Assembly: GCF_004217045.1 (NCBI RefSeq) | Contig: NZ_SGXM01000008.1 | Location: forward strand, 1 to 64,000 | Source: Cupriavidus agavae | Lineage (GTDB): Bacteria; Pseudomonadota; Gammaproteobacteria; Burkholderiales; Burkholderiaceae | Reading direction: 5' to 3' | Length of the DNA stretch: 64,000 nt | Part shown: positions 39,057 through 47,724 of the stretch, piece by piece | Numbering within the stretch: position 1 is the stretch's first letter | How the letters are laid out: the number at the start of each line of letters is the position of its first letter | Notes under the pieces: generated by a model | Told to the model about the DNA's origin: nothing | Databases searched by the model: none | The model's input: the letters and a program-made list of their open reading frames with translations, nothing else | Program-made: the position numbers and the translations under genes

Positions 39057-39266
39057 ATGAACAGGAGGATGTCCGTGATCCGCAATGTCCCTGCGCGGCG
39101 CCCCGCCGCCGCCCGACTGGCAGTTGTCGCGGCCTGCCTGGCTGGTGGCACGATGCTGCTGGCCGGATGTGAACGCAACCCGCCGCCCGGCCCCGGCCCC
39201 AAGCCGATCTCGGGGGCCGCCGTACCGGCCGCTGGCGCATCGGGCGCGGCCACCGCGCCACGTTGA
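39057..39266 (+). CDS. Small putative lipoprotein
   Basis: This 69-residue protein has a hydrophobic segment ending in the lipobox LLAG-C (Cys near residue 38), followed by a Pro/Gly/Ala-rich tail (NPPPGPGPKPISGAAV). The positively charged n-region is long (MNRRMSVIRNVPARRPAAAR). The ATG at 39057 is preceded by AACGAGG; a second ATG at 39069 touches the GGAGG and is too close to it. It is divergent from the YihY-family gene. The function is unknown. Confidence 0.65.
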   Translation: MNRRMSVIRNVPARRPAAARLAVVAACLAGGTMLLAGCERNPPPGPGPKPISGAAVPAAGASGAATAPR

Positions 39267-39801
39267 AAGGCCGGCACTGAACGCTGCGCCGGGATTCCGG
39301 TTGCGCCGCCCGCGCAGCCAGGCGTACCCGTTTCTGCGGACCCTTCTTGCGGACCGCATCCTGGCCAGACGCGGTTTCAGGGCTGCAACCAGATGCACGC
39401 GGGCTGCGCGCCCGCCGGCGTGCCCGCCCGCCGGTAGGCAGATTGCCCTGCCTTTCGCCCCCGGACGTGCCGATGCAGACATCGATGTCTGTTTTGCGGG
39501 GCGCTGACGGCCCCCGTCTCCCACCTTTGCGCCATCCGCTGCCCCAACGGCCGCGTTGCCGCGCGTGGAAATTACCCGTCACGCGGCGTCCTCGCGGGGC
39601 CTGCCGTGCGCTTCGCGTTGCAGCGGCGCAACCGATTGCGGCCAGATGCCCTCCATTTGGCGGGGGTGCACCGCGCCAGCCTGGCCAATTTCCTTGTAAA
39701 ACAACTGTTTGCGTGCGATTGGCACACTTGTCGCTCTGTGGTCCCGCAGGGAGAAACACCAGTCCAACAAGAATGAGACAGAACGCAGGAGAGCCATTGC
39801 C
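39267..39801. other. Intergenic region with one dispersed 16-mer and a sigma-54-like promoter
   Basis: There is no credible gene in this 535-bp stretch. It carries CGTACCCGTTTCTGCG (39323-39338), a reverse copy of the dispersed 16-mer. TGGCACACTTGTCGCT at 39720-39735 has the GG-N10-GC spacing of a -24/-12 promoter, but its -12 element (TCGC) is off-consensus. The small frame at 39802 begins 67 bp after it. Confidence 0.4.
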
Positions 39802-40008
39802 ATGCGTCATCCACCAGCGCGAATGACCGCGCGCCGCCGTGCCCACCGGCTCGCCGGCCCTGCCCCCACCGTCAGCGAGCTGTTGTCGCCCCCCCTGTTG
39901 CCGTCTCCACGGCAGACCGCGCGCCCGGCCGCGTCGTTCTGTGCGTCAGCGAACCGGGGATCGGCCACGGCCGCCAGCCGCCAGCGCAACGGTCATCCCG
40001 TCTGCTGA
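39802..40008 (+). CDS. Small hypothetical protein
   Basis: This 68-residue Arg/Ala/Pro-rich frame starts MRHPPARMTARRRAHR and has no recognised family. A fair ribosome-binding site (CAGGAGAG at about 39788) lies at a suitable distance. The composition could also arise by chance in high-GC DNA, so this is a weak call. Confidence 0.3.
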   Translation: MRHPPARMTARRRAHRLAGPAPTVSELLSPPLLPSPRQTARPAASFCASANRGSATAASRQRNGHPVC

Positions 40009-40159
40009 CGGCCTGGCGCCTTGGCGCCATTTCCGGCGGAGTGACGTCCGTCAGGCCCGCGGCAAGCGGCAGTTGCTTTTTCGCTCGACCGGGCCTAAAC
40101 CGGTTTACGTGCTCCGTCCCCCGGCGGGCACCTTTTTCCAGAAAGGGAGGGAGCCACCC

Positions 40160-40477
40160 ATGCTTGCCAGAGTTGCCGCCGCCATGGCACTGCTCTCGAC
40201 CGCGGCCGCCCCGGCGCTGGCCGGGAACCACGCCTGGTTCGACCGGCCCGATTCCGCCGACCTGAACAGCCGCGCGGCCGTCAGCAATGACAGCTACGTG
40301 CGGGCCTTCGGCTGGACCTGGGGTGACATGCAGTTCAAACCCGACGACAAGACGCCGCCGGCCGAACGCCAGGCACGCGACAACCTCACGGACCCGCACG
40401 ACCTCGCTCCGGGGCGGCCCAGCCAGGGCGATGGGGTGCCGCCGCGCGGGCGTCGCGGCAAGGTCAGCATGACATAG
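40160..40477 (+). CDS. Small secreted hypothetical protein
   Basis: This 105-residue protein has a clear signal peptide (MLARVAAAMALLSTAAAPALA-G). The mature part is hydrophilic and Asp/Arg-rich (GNHAWFDRPDSADLNSRAAV), with RAFGWTWGDMQFKPDD in the middle. A strong GGGAGGGAG (40145-40153) precedes the ATG. I recognise no family; it is probably periplasmic. It is convergent with the sigma-54 activator gene 150 bp away. Confidence 0.65.
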   Translation: MLARVAAAMALLSTAAAPALAGNHAWFDRPDSADLNSRAAVSNDSYVRAFGWTWGDMQFKPDDKTPPAERQARDNLTDPHDLAPGRPSQGDGVPPRGRRGKVSMT

Positions 40478-40627
40478 CAAAAGCGCCAGAACCGGCGCAC
40501 GATCCCACGCGGGCCAAGCCGCGTTAGCCTGCCGCCGCTGTCCGGGCGGAAGGACAAAGGGGATCCGGCGAGCGGACGTCGCCGGATCCCCCTTGGCTCT
40601 ACCTCGCCGTTGCCTACTCGCCGTTGC

Positions 40628-42004
40628 CTACTCGCCGGTTGCAGACTGTTGCAGGTCCACGCGGATGTTGTGCTTGTGCATGAGCCGGTACAACGTCACG
40701 CGCGAGACATTGAGCTCGCGCGCCGCCGGCACGACATGGAACCCGTGGCTGGCCATCACGGTACGGATCGCCTCGCGCTCGGCCTCCTCGCGGATCGCGT
40801 CGAGCGTCTTGCGTGGAACCTCCACGCCGCCATGCAGCTGCAGGTCCTCGGCGGTGATCTTCCGGTTGTCGGTCATGACAATGGCACGGCGCACCCGGTT
40901 GATCAGCTCGCGCACGTTGCCGGGCCAGCTGTACTGCATCATCGACTGCGTGGCGCAGGACGAGAAGCCGCGGATGCGGCGGTGCGCCTCGTGGCCGTGT
41001 CCGGCCAGCACGGCGTTGGCCAGCAGCAGGATGTCCTCGCCCCGTTCGCGCAGCGGCGGAATGGTCAGGGTCAGCACGCAGAGCCGGTGGAACAGGTCGG
41101 GCCGGAAGCGGCCATCGCCCTGCGCAGCCACCAGGTCGACGTGGGTGGCCGAGATGATGCGCAGGTCGAGCGGAATCGACTGATGCCCGCCGAGCCGGGT
41201 GATCGTGCCCTGCTGCAGGAAGCGCAGCAGTGCCACCTGGCTCTCGAGCGGCAGGTCGCCGATTTCATCGAGGAACAGCGTGCCGCCCTGCGCCTGCTCG
41301 ATCCAGCCGATCTTGCGCTGGTTGGCGCCGGTGAACGCCCCCTTTTCGTAGCCGAACAGTTCGGACTGCACCAGGTGCGACGGAATGGCGCCGCAGTTGA
41401 TGGCCACGAACGGTCCCTTGCGACGGCTCGACGATTCATGGATGGCCTGGGCCGCCAGTTCCTTGCCGGTGCCCGACTCGCCCGAGATGAACACCGGCGC
41501 GTCGTTGTGGGCCACCTTGGCCAGCGAGCGGAACATCGCGCGCATGGCCGCGCACTCGCCGATCATCGGCCCGCGTGCGGCGGCGGGCTCGGGCAGGCGC
41601 CCGCCATGCAGGCTCGCCATGCCGTGCGCGTGCTTGAGCGTGTAGAGCAGTTCGTCGAACGAGAACGGCGTGCGCACGTAGTCCACGCAATAGTCCCGGA
41701 TCAGCCGCCGCACGCGCTCGTCTTCGAGCATGGTGGTGGACGTGATCGCGACCCACATCACATGCAGATGCTGCAGGCCCTGCTCCAGTTGCGTCAGCTC
41801 GGCATCGCTGTAGGGCGACTGCAGGTCGAGGATGCCCGCCATCGGCGAACTGCCCCGTACCGCGCGCTCCAGGTCCCTGACCTGCTGTACCCGGCGGATC
41901 TCCCATCCCGAGCCGAACTGCGTACCGTTGAAACCAAAATCCTCATAACGCGACACGAGCACGATCTGTGCGGACCGTGCCGGCGCCTTGCACAGTCTGT
42001 CCAT
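40628..42004 (-). CDS. Sigma-54-dependent transcriptional activator (VpsR-like N-terminal domain)
   Basis: This 458-residue enhancer-binding protein has a receiver-like N-terminal domain (about 10-130) that lacks a usual phospho-Asp pocket, like the VpsR domain. The AAA+ domain has Walker A GESGTGKE, ESELFGYEKGAFTGA (GAFTGA contacts sigma-54), Walker B GGTLFLDEIGDLP and the arginine-finger region FRPDLFHRL. A Fis-type helix-turn-helix closes it (AARELNVSRVTLYRLMHKHN). The start at 42004 has a good AGGGAGA; the longer frame from 42136 adds a low-complexity tail. VpsR/BerB-type activators often control exopolysaccharide or biofilm genes and may bind c-di-GMP; the target here is unknown. Confidence 0.9.
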   Translation of the reverse strand: MDRLCKAPARSAQIVLVSRYEDFGFNGTQFGSGWEIRRVQQVRDLERAVRGSSPMAGILDLQSPYSDAELTQLEQGLQHLHVMWVAITSTTMLEDERVRRLIRDYCVDYVRTPFSFDELLYTLKHAHGMASLHGGRLPEPAAARGPMIGECAAMRAMFRSLAKVAHNDAPVFISGESGTGKELAAQAIHESSSRRKGPFVAINCGAIPSHLVQSELFGYEKGAFTGANQRKIGWIEQAQGGTLFLDEIGDLPLESQVALLRFLQQGTITRLGGHQSIPLDLRIISATHVDLVAAQGDGRFRPDLFHRLCVLTLTIPPLRERGEDILLLANAVLAGHGHEAHRRIRGFSSCATQSMMQYSWPGNVRELINRVRRAIVMTDNRKITAEDLQLHGGVEVPRKTLDAIREEAEREAIRTVMASHGFHVVPAARELNVSRVTLYRLMHKHNIRVDLQQSATGE

Positions 42005-42871
42005 GACGTTCTCCCTGACGTTGGGCTTCTTGTTGGTAGCGGCTGCCCCTGCCGCTGGCGCGGCAACGGGCCACCCGGCCCGGTCGGGTTCCGCTGGCTG
42101 CGCGGAAGGCTCCGCGCGCAACGTCTGGGGGTTCACGATCTGGACGGACTGCGGGATTGGGTGTCCACGGCAGGGCGGCGCAAGATGTGCCGCAAGGTGC
42201 CATGGCTCTCGGTCCAGGCACGCTGGATGGCATGACTGACGGCTTGATTGTTAGTCCGGCTGATAGGCCCGATGGCGGGACGCCGGATTTCTCCTGCGGT
42301 CATGATCTGTTCCCCGTTGAACAACATCCCCCGGCACTACACGTTCGCGGTTACCACTGTCTTTATTCTGGGTTCGAGCTGTTTTTGTTGGCTGTCTTCG
42401 AGCCGTCTTGTCGGCATGCGTGTGTCCGCACACTCTCTTCCGTGGTGGCGAAAGCCGCCTGTCGAAGCGGTCTCGTATCCAATCGCCGGAGCGGCCTGCC
42501 GTGTCCGGAAACCGTGGCGTTTGGGCCAGACCCGCGCCCTCGGCACGCGCCCATATCCCGGAGTCAAGAAAGGGCGCCGTTGCGCGCCCTCAAATAATTG
42601 CCACGACTCTAGTTCAGTGCATTTCACCCCTTTTGTCCAGCCCGCAATGTTCGCTTTCAGCCAAGTCTCATACTTTTGTATGAGGCGCCGGGATGGCTTT
42701 TTCTCTGGCCGAATAGGTAAATGAGTCCTTACATTCGTCGCAGAAACGGGTACGCCTTGGAACGCCTGTTCGGGCGGCTGGCCGCAGAAACGGGTACGGG
42801 TTCAGGCCGCCTGAAACCAAAATGTCATCGTTTTCATTTTGAACCCCGCCCGCGGGCGGGGATTGTGCGTT
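42005..42871. other. Gene-poor region with two dispersed 16-mers and an operator-like palindrome
   Basis: No frame in this 867-bp stretch looks like a gene; several overlapping frames lack ribosome-binding sites. CTCATAC (42667-42673) and GTATGAG (42678-42684) form a perfect 7-bp inverted repeat around TTTT. AGGGCGC (42571-42577) and GCGCCCT (42584-42590) form a stem that on the minus strand is followed by TTTCTTG, so it could be a weak terminator for the purine permease. Perfect 16-mers CGCAGAAACGGGTACG lie at 42739-42754 and 42783-42798, 44 bp apart. Confidence 0.5.
42739..42798 (+). repeat. Two dispersed origin-type 16-mers
   Basis: Both copies (42739-42754 and 42783-42798) read CGCAGAAACGGGTACG exactly on the plus strand. 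They are just downstream of the NCS2 permease stop and about 2.1 kb from the origin cluster. Confidence 0.82.
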
Positions 42872-44227
42872 TCAGTGCCCGGGCAGGTAGTAGAACTTGA
42901 ACAGGAAAACGGCGGCGATGATCCAGGCCATCAGCGGCACCTCCTTCGCCTTGCCGGTCAGCAGCTTCAGGAGCGCGTAGGAGATGAAGCCAAATGCCAC
43001 GCCGTTAGCAACCGAGTAGGTAAATGGCATGCCCAGCGCGGTCAGCACGGCGGGCACGACCTCGGTCACGTCGCTCCAGTCGATCTCCACCAGCTCGCGC
43101 AGCATCAGGCACGACACATACAGCAGCGCCGGGGCCGTGGCATAGGCCGGCACGGTACCGGCCAGCGGCGCAACGAAGAGGCAGGCCAGGAACAGCACGG
43201 CCACGGTGACCGCCGTCAGGCCGGTGCGGCCGCCCGCCTGCACGCCCGAGGCGCTCTCGATATAGGCGGTGGTCGAAGACGTGCCGAGCAGCGAGCCGGC
43301 CATGATCGCCGTGCTATCGGCCATCAGCGCCTTGTTCAGCCGGTCCATCTTGCCCGCCTTGAGCAGCCCGGCGCGGTTGGCCACGCCCATCAGCGTGCCG
43401 GTGGCGTCGAACAGCTCCACCAGGAAGAAGACCAGTACCACGTTGAGGATGCCGATCGACAGCGCCGCGGAAATGTCGAGCTTGAACAGCGTCGGCGAGA
43501 TCGACGGGGGTGCCGATACCACGCCGTGAAACTGGTTGCCCGCAAAGACAAAGCTCAGCACCGTGGTCAGCAGGATGCCAATCAGGATGGCGCCCTTCAC
43601 CTTGAGGCGATCCAGCGCGACGATTGCGAAGAATCCGACGATGGCCAGCACGGCCGGCGGCTTGTGGAGGTCGCCGAGCGTGACCAGCGTGGCCGGATTG
43701 CCGGTGATGATGCCCGAGCTTTGCAGCGCGATGATCGCCAGGAACAGGCCGATGCCGGCCGTGATCGCGCCCCGGATCGCCGGCGGGATGCCCCGGACGA
43801 TGGCCTCGCGGATCCGGAACAGGGTCACGATCAGGAACAGGCAGCCGGAGATGAACACCGCGCCCAGCGCGGCCTCCCATGGCAGTCCCATGCCCTTGAC
43901 CACGGTGTAGGCGAAGTACGCGTTGAGGCCCATGCCCGGCGCCATCGCAATCGGATAGTTCGCATAGAAACCCATGATCAGGGTGCCGATCGCCGCCGCC
44001 AGGCAGGTGGCCACGAACACCGCGTCCTTCGGCACGCCGGCATCGCCCAGGATGCTCGGGTTCACGAAGATGATGTAGGCCATCGTCAGGAACGTGGTCA
44101 CGCCGGCCAGTATCTCGGTACGTACGTTGGTCTGGTGCTCGCGCAGCCGGAAGAGGCGTTCGAGCAGGCCGTCGGCGGGGGCGGGTGGCAGGCCGGCGGG
44201 CACGGGGGCCTGGTCGGGCGTAGTCAT
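42872..44227 (-). CDS. NCS2-family purine permease (AzgA-like)
   Basis: This 451-residue inner-membrane permease has about 13-14 segments. The N-terminal RTEILAGVTTFLTMAYIIFVNP, APGMGLNAYFAYTVV, and GTSSTTAYIESASGVQAGGRTGL (motif in TM10) are typical of AzgA/GhxP adenine-guanine-hypoxanthine:H+ symporters. The start is set at MTTPDQAPVPAGL, which carries a short polar N-terminus. The gene is divergent from the cold-shock gene over 311 bp. No purine riboswitch was recognised upstream. Confidence 0.92.
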   Translation of the reverse strand: MTTPDQAPVPAGLPPAPADGLLERLFRLREHQTNVRTEILAGVTTFLTMAYIIFVNPSILGDAGVPKDAVFVATCLAAAIGTLIMGFYANYPIAMAPGMGLNAYFAYTVVKGMGLPWEAALGAVFISGCLFLIVTLFRIREAIVRGIPPAIRGAITAGIGLFLAIIALQSSGIITGNPATLVTLGDLHKPPAVLAIVGFFAIVALDRLKVKGAILIGILLTTVLSFVFAGNQFHGVVSAPPSISPTLFKLDISAALSIGILNVVLVFFLVELFDATGTLMGVANRAGLLKAGKMDRLNKALMADSTAIMAGSLLGTSSTTAYIESASGVQAGGRTGLTAVTVAVLFLACLFVAPLAGTVPAYATAPALLYVSCLMLRELVEIDWSDVTEVVPAVLTALGMPFTYSVANGVAFGFISYALLKLLTGKAKEVPLMAWIIAAVFLFKFYYLPGH

Positions 44228-44538
44228 CGGTGGTCTCCAGAATCCGGGGCCGGCGTCCAGGTGGCGGCGGCGCCCCGGCAATTGTGCGCTTTTCGCAAAA
44301 GGCGGGATGATCCCACAAGCCACCCGGCCGGACCAGCCATGGGCCGGGGATTCCCCCGCCTTGACGTACGCGGGAATCCCCCGTATAAATCTCACCCAGA
44401 TTCAAGCGACGAGGCAACAGTTCATTCGTTAGCCACCGTCTTGGTACTTCGGTTGTCCATGGTGTCCTTTCCTTGAGTTCGGCAGTACGGTGGTGCGTGC
44501 ACCATCGGTTTCTTTTTACTTTTTTGGAAAGCAATATC
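44228..44538. promoter_or_regulatory. Divergent region: permease promoter and cold-shock leader
   Basis: The right part (44400-44538) is T-rich (TTTTTACTTTTTTGGAAAGC) and is the probable long 5' leader of the cold-shock mRNA, as in cspA genes. GGAAAG acts as ribosome-binding site. Nothing else is recognised. Confidence 0.4.
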
Positions 44539-44742
44539 ATGCAAACCGGTATCGTCAAGTGGTTCAACGACGCCAAGGGCTTCGGCTTCATCAAGCCGGA
44601 CGCCGGCGGTGACGACCTCTTCGCTCACTTCTCGGAAGTGCGCGCTGATGGCTTCAAGTCGCTGCAGGAAAACCAACGCGTGTCGTTCGAAGTCAAGAAC
44701 GGCCCGAAGGGTCTGCAAGCCGCGAACATCACGCCGCTGTAA
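44539..44742 (+). CDS. Cold-shock protein (CspA family)
   Basis: This 67-residue single OB-fold nucleic-acid chaperone has RNP1 KGFGFIKPD and RNP2-type DDLFAHFSEV, and starts MQTGIVKWFNDAKGFGF. A T-rich leader and GGAAAG precede the ATG. A strong terminator follows at 44783-44808. It marks the left edge of the origin region; a second Csp gene lies right of repA. Confidence 0.95.
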   Translation: MQTGIVKWFNDAKGFGFIKPDAGGDDLFAHFSEVRADGFKSLQENQRVSFEVKNGPKGLQAANITPL

Positions 44743-44782
44743 AGACCTTCCGCACGCCACACGGCGTGCAGATGGCTGAAGA

Positions 44783-44808
44783 AACCCGCCCAACGGCGGG
44801 TTTTTTTT
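44783..44808 (+). terminator. Rho-independent terminator of the cold-shock gene
   Basis: The stem CCCGCC/GGCGGG with loop CAAC is followed by eight T residues (44801-44808). It isolates the origin repeats from cold-shock transcription. Confidence 0.9.
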
Positions 44809-44896
44809 CGTCCGAACCGGACGCGCCGGATGGAATTCGCCACTCCGCGCCGTTTCCAGCCGGCTGGGGGAGACGCTATCGCCTCCCGGCGGCCCA

Positions 44897-45791
44897 CGCA
44901 GAAACGGGTACGCACGGTGCCCGACCACCGCCCCGCCTTCCTCGCAGAAACAGGTACGGTTCACGCCTCAGGTGCCTGATCCCGCCCGCAGAAACAGGTA
45001 CGCTCCGCCGAATCGGCGCGACGCAGAAACGGGTACGCTTTGGCGCGCCAAGGGCCCGTGGCGTCCGTTTTGGCGCCGACTTATCCCGCCTCTTTTTTTG
45101 GCAGGCGCGTTATCCCCGCAGAATCAGGTACGCGCACGCCTTTGGCCCGAACCAAAAATTGTGCTGCGGCGGGCGCCGCAGAAATGGGTACGCTTTCCGG
45201 GGGTCGGTAGACGCAGAAACGGGTACGCCCTTGGCCCAGGCGCGGGATCGGAGGGTTGTACGCCCGTGCGTATACCTCGATTGGGCCGCAGAAACGGGTA
45301 CGGCCACGCGATGCGAGGCGCCACCTGCGGCCATCTTGAGTCAGTGCAAACTCACGCGGCAAGCACGTATACGTGGGCGCGATGTTCGCGGCGCCTGGTC
45401 CGTGCTTAAGTTTTCGTCGCAGAAACGGGTACGCTACCGGCATGCGGATCACTCGGGCAGTGCGCAGAAACGGGTACGCTGGTCCTGGGCGGGCCGTCTG
45501 TCGCGCATTTCGCAGAAACGGGTACGTCGCAGAAACGGGTACGCTTGCCGGAAAATCGGGTCTGAAGCCCGTCGGCGCAGAATTGGGTACGGTTTTGGGC
45601 CAGGCTTCGCCCCCGAGCATTGCGGATCGGACGCTCAGCTTGCGGACAAGACATCTTTTCGTACCCGATTCTGCGTGGATAAGCATCTGCCGGGGCGCCG
45701 GGAGAAGGCTGCGAGCGACGGCCCGAGGCGGCTTGCGCAGAAACGGGTACGCTTGTGCCCGTTGATCCTGTGGAAAAGCCTGTGGGATCAG
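44897..45791 (+). repeat. Irregularly spaced 16-mers of the TACG class, about 15 copies
   Basis: Copies of CGCAGAAACGGGTACG or one- to two-base variants start at 44897, 44943, 44987, 45022, 45117, 45177, 45212, 45287, 45418, 45463, 45511, 45528, 45576 and 45736. One reverse copy is at 45660. Spacing runs from 17 to 131 bp with no fixed phase. Variation is concentrated at positions 8-10 (AAC, ATC, AAT, ATT), while CGCAGA and GGTACG are kept. This is the same class as the dispersed copies far from the origin. Confidence 0.88.
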
Positions 45792-45802
45792 CAGGTTATC
45801 CC

Positions 45803-45907
45803 CGCAGAATCCGGTTCGCGGCTTTCGCTGAAACGGGTTCGTCTGGCCGCAGATTCAGGTTCGGGCTATCGCAGAAACGGGTTCGGATGTCCGCAGAATC
45901 GGGTACG
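45803..45907 (+). repeat. Phased iteron array of the TTCG class, five copies at 22-23 bp
   Basis: Five 16-mers start at 45803, 45826, 45848, 45870 and 45892, so successive starts are 23, 22, 22 and 22 bp apart, about two helical turns. The first four end GGTTCG or GGTTCG-like instead of GGTACG; the last ends GGGTACG. This fits a RepA iteron array. It lies about 400 bp upstream of repA. Confidence 0.85.
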
Positions 45908-46236
45908 AACGGGCAGGTAAACACCTTTGAAATCAAGGCGGTTGGCTATCCGTATACGGTTTACGAGTAGTTAACCCGTATCGGTATCGTTTACTTGTAG
46001 TGGATGAGCAGCCAACCGTGGACAACCCTCCCGGGTTGCCCACCGTATGGCCGCCATCTCGCCAGTCGGCCGAAATACGGCCAGCAAACAACAGGCCGGC
46101 AATCTGAGCCCTGGCCGACGACGCGCCGAGCCGGATGCTGACAGCCCGCCCTGGCCTCGGCGATGCCACCCACGGGGTTCCGGAAACTGCAAGCCTCGCC
46201 ACACAATGCAGGCGACGAATCGTCGAATCGCGTATA

Positions 46237-46252
46237 CGTACCTGTTTCTGCG
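46237..46252 (-). repeat. Reverse 16-mer next to repA
   Basis: CGTACCTGTTTCTGCG is a one-base variant of the 16-mer in reverse orientation, 53 bp upstream of the repA start and between two GTATAC palindromes. It may allow RepA autoregulation. Confidence 0.75.
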
Positions 46253-46304
46253 TGACAACGTATACGTGATCGCGTACAAAGGCGGGTAATCCGAAATCAT
46301 CAAC

Positions 46305-47399
46305 ATGCCGATCAAACGCTCTATGGCCACCGAGAGGGAACGTGTCGTTCTGGACGCCGACGCCGAACCGTCGCGCATCATCGTTCCGGGAAACGAGAGC
46401 GCCGTCGTTCCGTCCGAGAAATTCCAGCGCCTTTTTGACGAAGCGCAGGCCATGGAACGCGAAGATGCCTGGCAAAGCGGCGAAGTCGGCTTCCTGAGCC
46501 GCGCCAGCGTGCAGGTGACCCTGCCGTATCGCGCACCCAAGGGCGCGCCACCCGTGTGGACCCGCACCAGCGGGAATATCTCGTTGATGATCCAGCCCGG
46601 CTATTTCACGCAGCAGCGTTCGGAGCGCGCGGCGAATGGCAAGCAGAAGCTGGTTTCGGAAACCGTTTCGCTCGGCTACCCCTACGGCTCCTATCCGCGC
46701 CTGATGCTGGCCTGGATCGGCAAGGAGATCATGGCCAAGAAGAAGCGCGGGGAGTTCACGGGGACGGTGGATGACCGCCGTATCTCGCTGGGCAACTCGT
46801 TGTCCGAGTTCATGTACAACCTCGGCATCCCGATGGCCACAGGCGGCAAGCGGGGCACCATGACGCTGGTTCGCCAGCAAATGATCCGGCTGTTTTCGGC
46901 GACGATCGCGATCGTTCAGAACAAATCGATGCCGGTGCCGAACCAGGCTCCCAACCACGAGCCGATGTCGATCGACCGCGTGGGGTATCTGCTGGCCGAC
47001 CAGTTGTCGACCTGGTGGGACCCGATGCAACCGGGTCAGGGCTCGATGTTCGAGAGCTTCGTGGTGCTGTCGGAGCCGTTTTTCAATGAGCTCGTGAACC
47101 GCCCGGTGCCCGTCGACATGCGTGCGCTCAAGGCGCTGAAGCAGTCGCCATTCGCGCTCGATGTGTATTCCTGGCTGACCTATCGCTTTTTCACGATCCA
47201 GCGACGCACCGAGATCCCCTGGGAGGCGCTGCAGATGCAGTTCGGCACCGAAACCGAAAGCGAACGCAAGTTCCGGGCGCTGTTCCGCAAGGCACTCAAG
47301 GACGTGCTCGTGGTCTATCCGGGCGCCAAGGTCGATGCCGACTCCTCGAAGGCCCTGATCCTGCAACCGTCGCGTACCAGCGTGCGCAAGCTCGGCTGA
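46305..47399 (+). CDS. repA: Plasmid/chromid replication initiator RepA (RPA family)
   Basis: This 364-residue initiator begins MPIKRSMATERERV; LSRASVQVTLPYRAPKG, RTSGNISLMIQPGY and YPYGSYPRLMLAWIGKEI are recognised from RepA proteins of burkholderial megaplasmids and second chromosomes (PF04796-type). DVYSWLTYRFFTIQRRTEIPW lies in the C-terminal winged-helix part. RepA should bind the iterons upstream and open the origin. There is no strong ribosome-binding site before the ATG, which fits low expression. A bidirectional terminator follows at 47438-47467. It is the key evidence that this window is a secondary replicon rather than the main chromosome. Confidence 0.93.
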   Translation: MPIKRSMATERERVVLDADAEPSRIIVPGNESAVVPSEKFQRLFDEAQAMEREDAWQSGEVGFLSRASVQVTLPYRAPKGAPPVWTRTSGNISLMIQPGYFTQQRSERAANGKQKLVSETVSLGYPYGSYPRLMLAWIGKEIMAKKKRGEFTGTVDDRRISLGNSLSEFMYNLGIPMATGGKRGTMTLVRQQMIRLFSATIAIVQNKSMPVPNQAPNHEPMSIDRVGYLLADQLSTWWDPMQPGQGSMFESFVVLSEPFFNELVNRPVPVDMRALKALKQSPFALDVYSWLTYRFFTIQRRTEIPWEALQMQFGTETESERKFRALFRKALKDVLVVYPGAKVDADSSKALILQPSRTSVRKLG

Positions 47400-47437
47400 G
47401 CGTTCCGGCGTCGGGCACGGTTATCCGTGCAGGCAAC

Positions 47438-47467
47438 AAAAAAGGCAAGCTCGCGCTTGCCTTTTTT
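47438..47467. terminator. Bidirectional terminator between repA and the cold-shock gene
   Basis: GGCAAGC (47444-47450), loop TCGC and GCTTGCC (47455-47461) are preceded by six A and followed by six T. It ends both repA (plus) and the convergent csp gene (minus). Confidence 0.92.
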
Positions 47468-47520
47468 GCGTCGCCAGTCAGACCGGAGCACCCGGCCAGC
47501 CAGCCACTGCGTGGTTCCGC

Positions 47521-47724
47521 TTACGCCGGCTTGATGGCCGAGGCTTGCAGACCCTTGGGGCCCTGCTTGACTTCAAACGTCACTCGCTGGCCGTCCTTCA
47601 GGGTCTTGAAGCCCGAACCCTGGATTTCGGAGAAGTGAGCGAACAGATCGGCGCCGCCGTCGTCCGGAGTAATGAAGCCGAAACCCTTGGTCTCGTTGAA
47701 CCACTTGACCGTACCGGTTGCCAT
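47521..47724 (-). CDS. Cold-shock protein (CspA family), second copy
   Basis: This 67-residue OB-fold protein (MATGTVKWFNETKGFGF) has RNP motifs KGFGFITPD and ADLFAHFSEI. A good ribosome-binding site (GAAAGGAAATCTGTT) precedes the ATG. It is clearly related to but different from the copy at 44539 (about two-thirds identical by eye). The pair flanks the origin and repA in convergent orientation. Confidence 0.95.
   Translation of the reverse strand: MATGTVKWFNETKGFGFITPDDGGADLFAHFSEIQGSGFKTLKDGQRVTFEVKQGPKGLQASAIKPA

Larger units (their letters stand above)
45364..46267. repeat. GTATAC palindromes in the origin region
   Basis: CACGTATACGTG (45364-45375), CCGTATACGG (45950-45959), CGTATACG (46231-46238) and ACGTATACGT (46258-46267) share the core CGTATACG or GTATAC. 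Three sit just upstream of repA, and one abuts the reverse 16-mer at 46237. They may bind a regulator of repA. A related block lies at 62801-62826. Confidence 0.55.
44809..46304. other. Putative chromid replication origin
   Basis: This roughly 1.5-kb noncoding region between the cold-shock terminator and repA holds about 20 copies of a 16-mer (44897-45907), one more reverse copy (46237-46252), and several GTATAC palindromes. A DnaA-box-like TGTGGAAAA lies at 45769-45777. The stretch 45908-46300 is less GC-rich and is the best candidate for the unwinding element and the repA promoter. Frames that appear open here are shadows of the repeats. Confidence 0.8.

Noticed and set aside
39839..40159. 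Upstream extension of the small secreted protein to 212 residues
   Set aside because: The signal peptide and strong ribosome-binding site fix the start at 40160.
42157..42724. Overlapping plus-strand frames of 146 and 158 residues
   Set aside because: No ribosome-binding site, no recognisable domain and atypical composition; treated as intergenic.
44766..45920. Open frame of 384 residues over the origin
   Set aside because: It consists of translated 16-mers (QKRVR, AETGT and NGYA motifs), has no ribosome-binding site and overlaps a clear terminator.
45933..47366. Minus-strand frame of 477 residues opposite repA
   Set aside because: It is the shadow of repA and the origin, with no recognisable domains.
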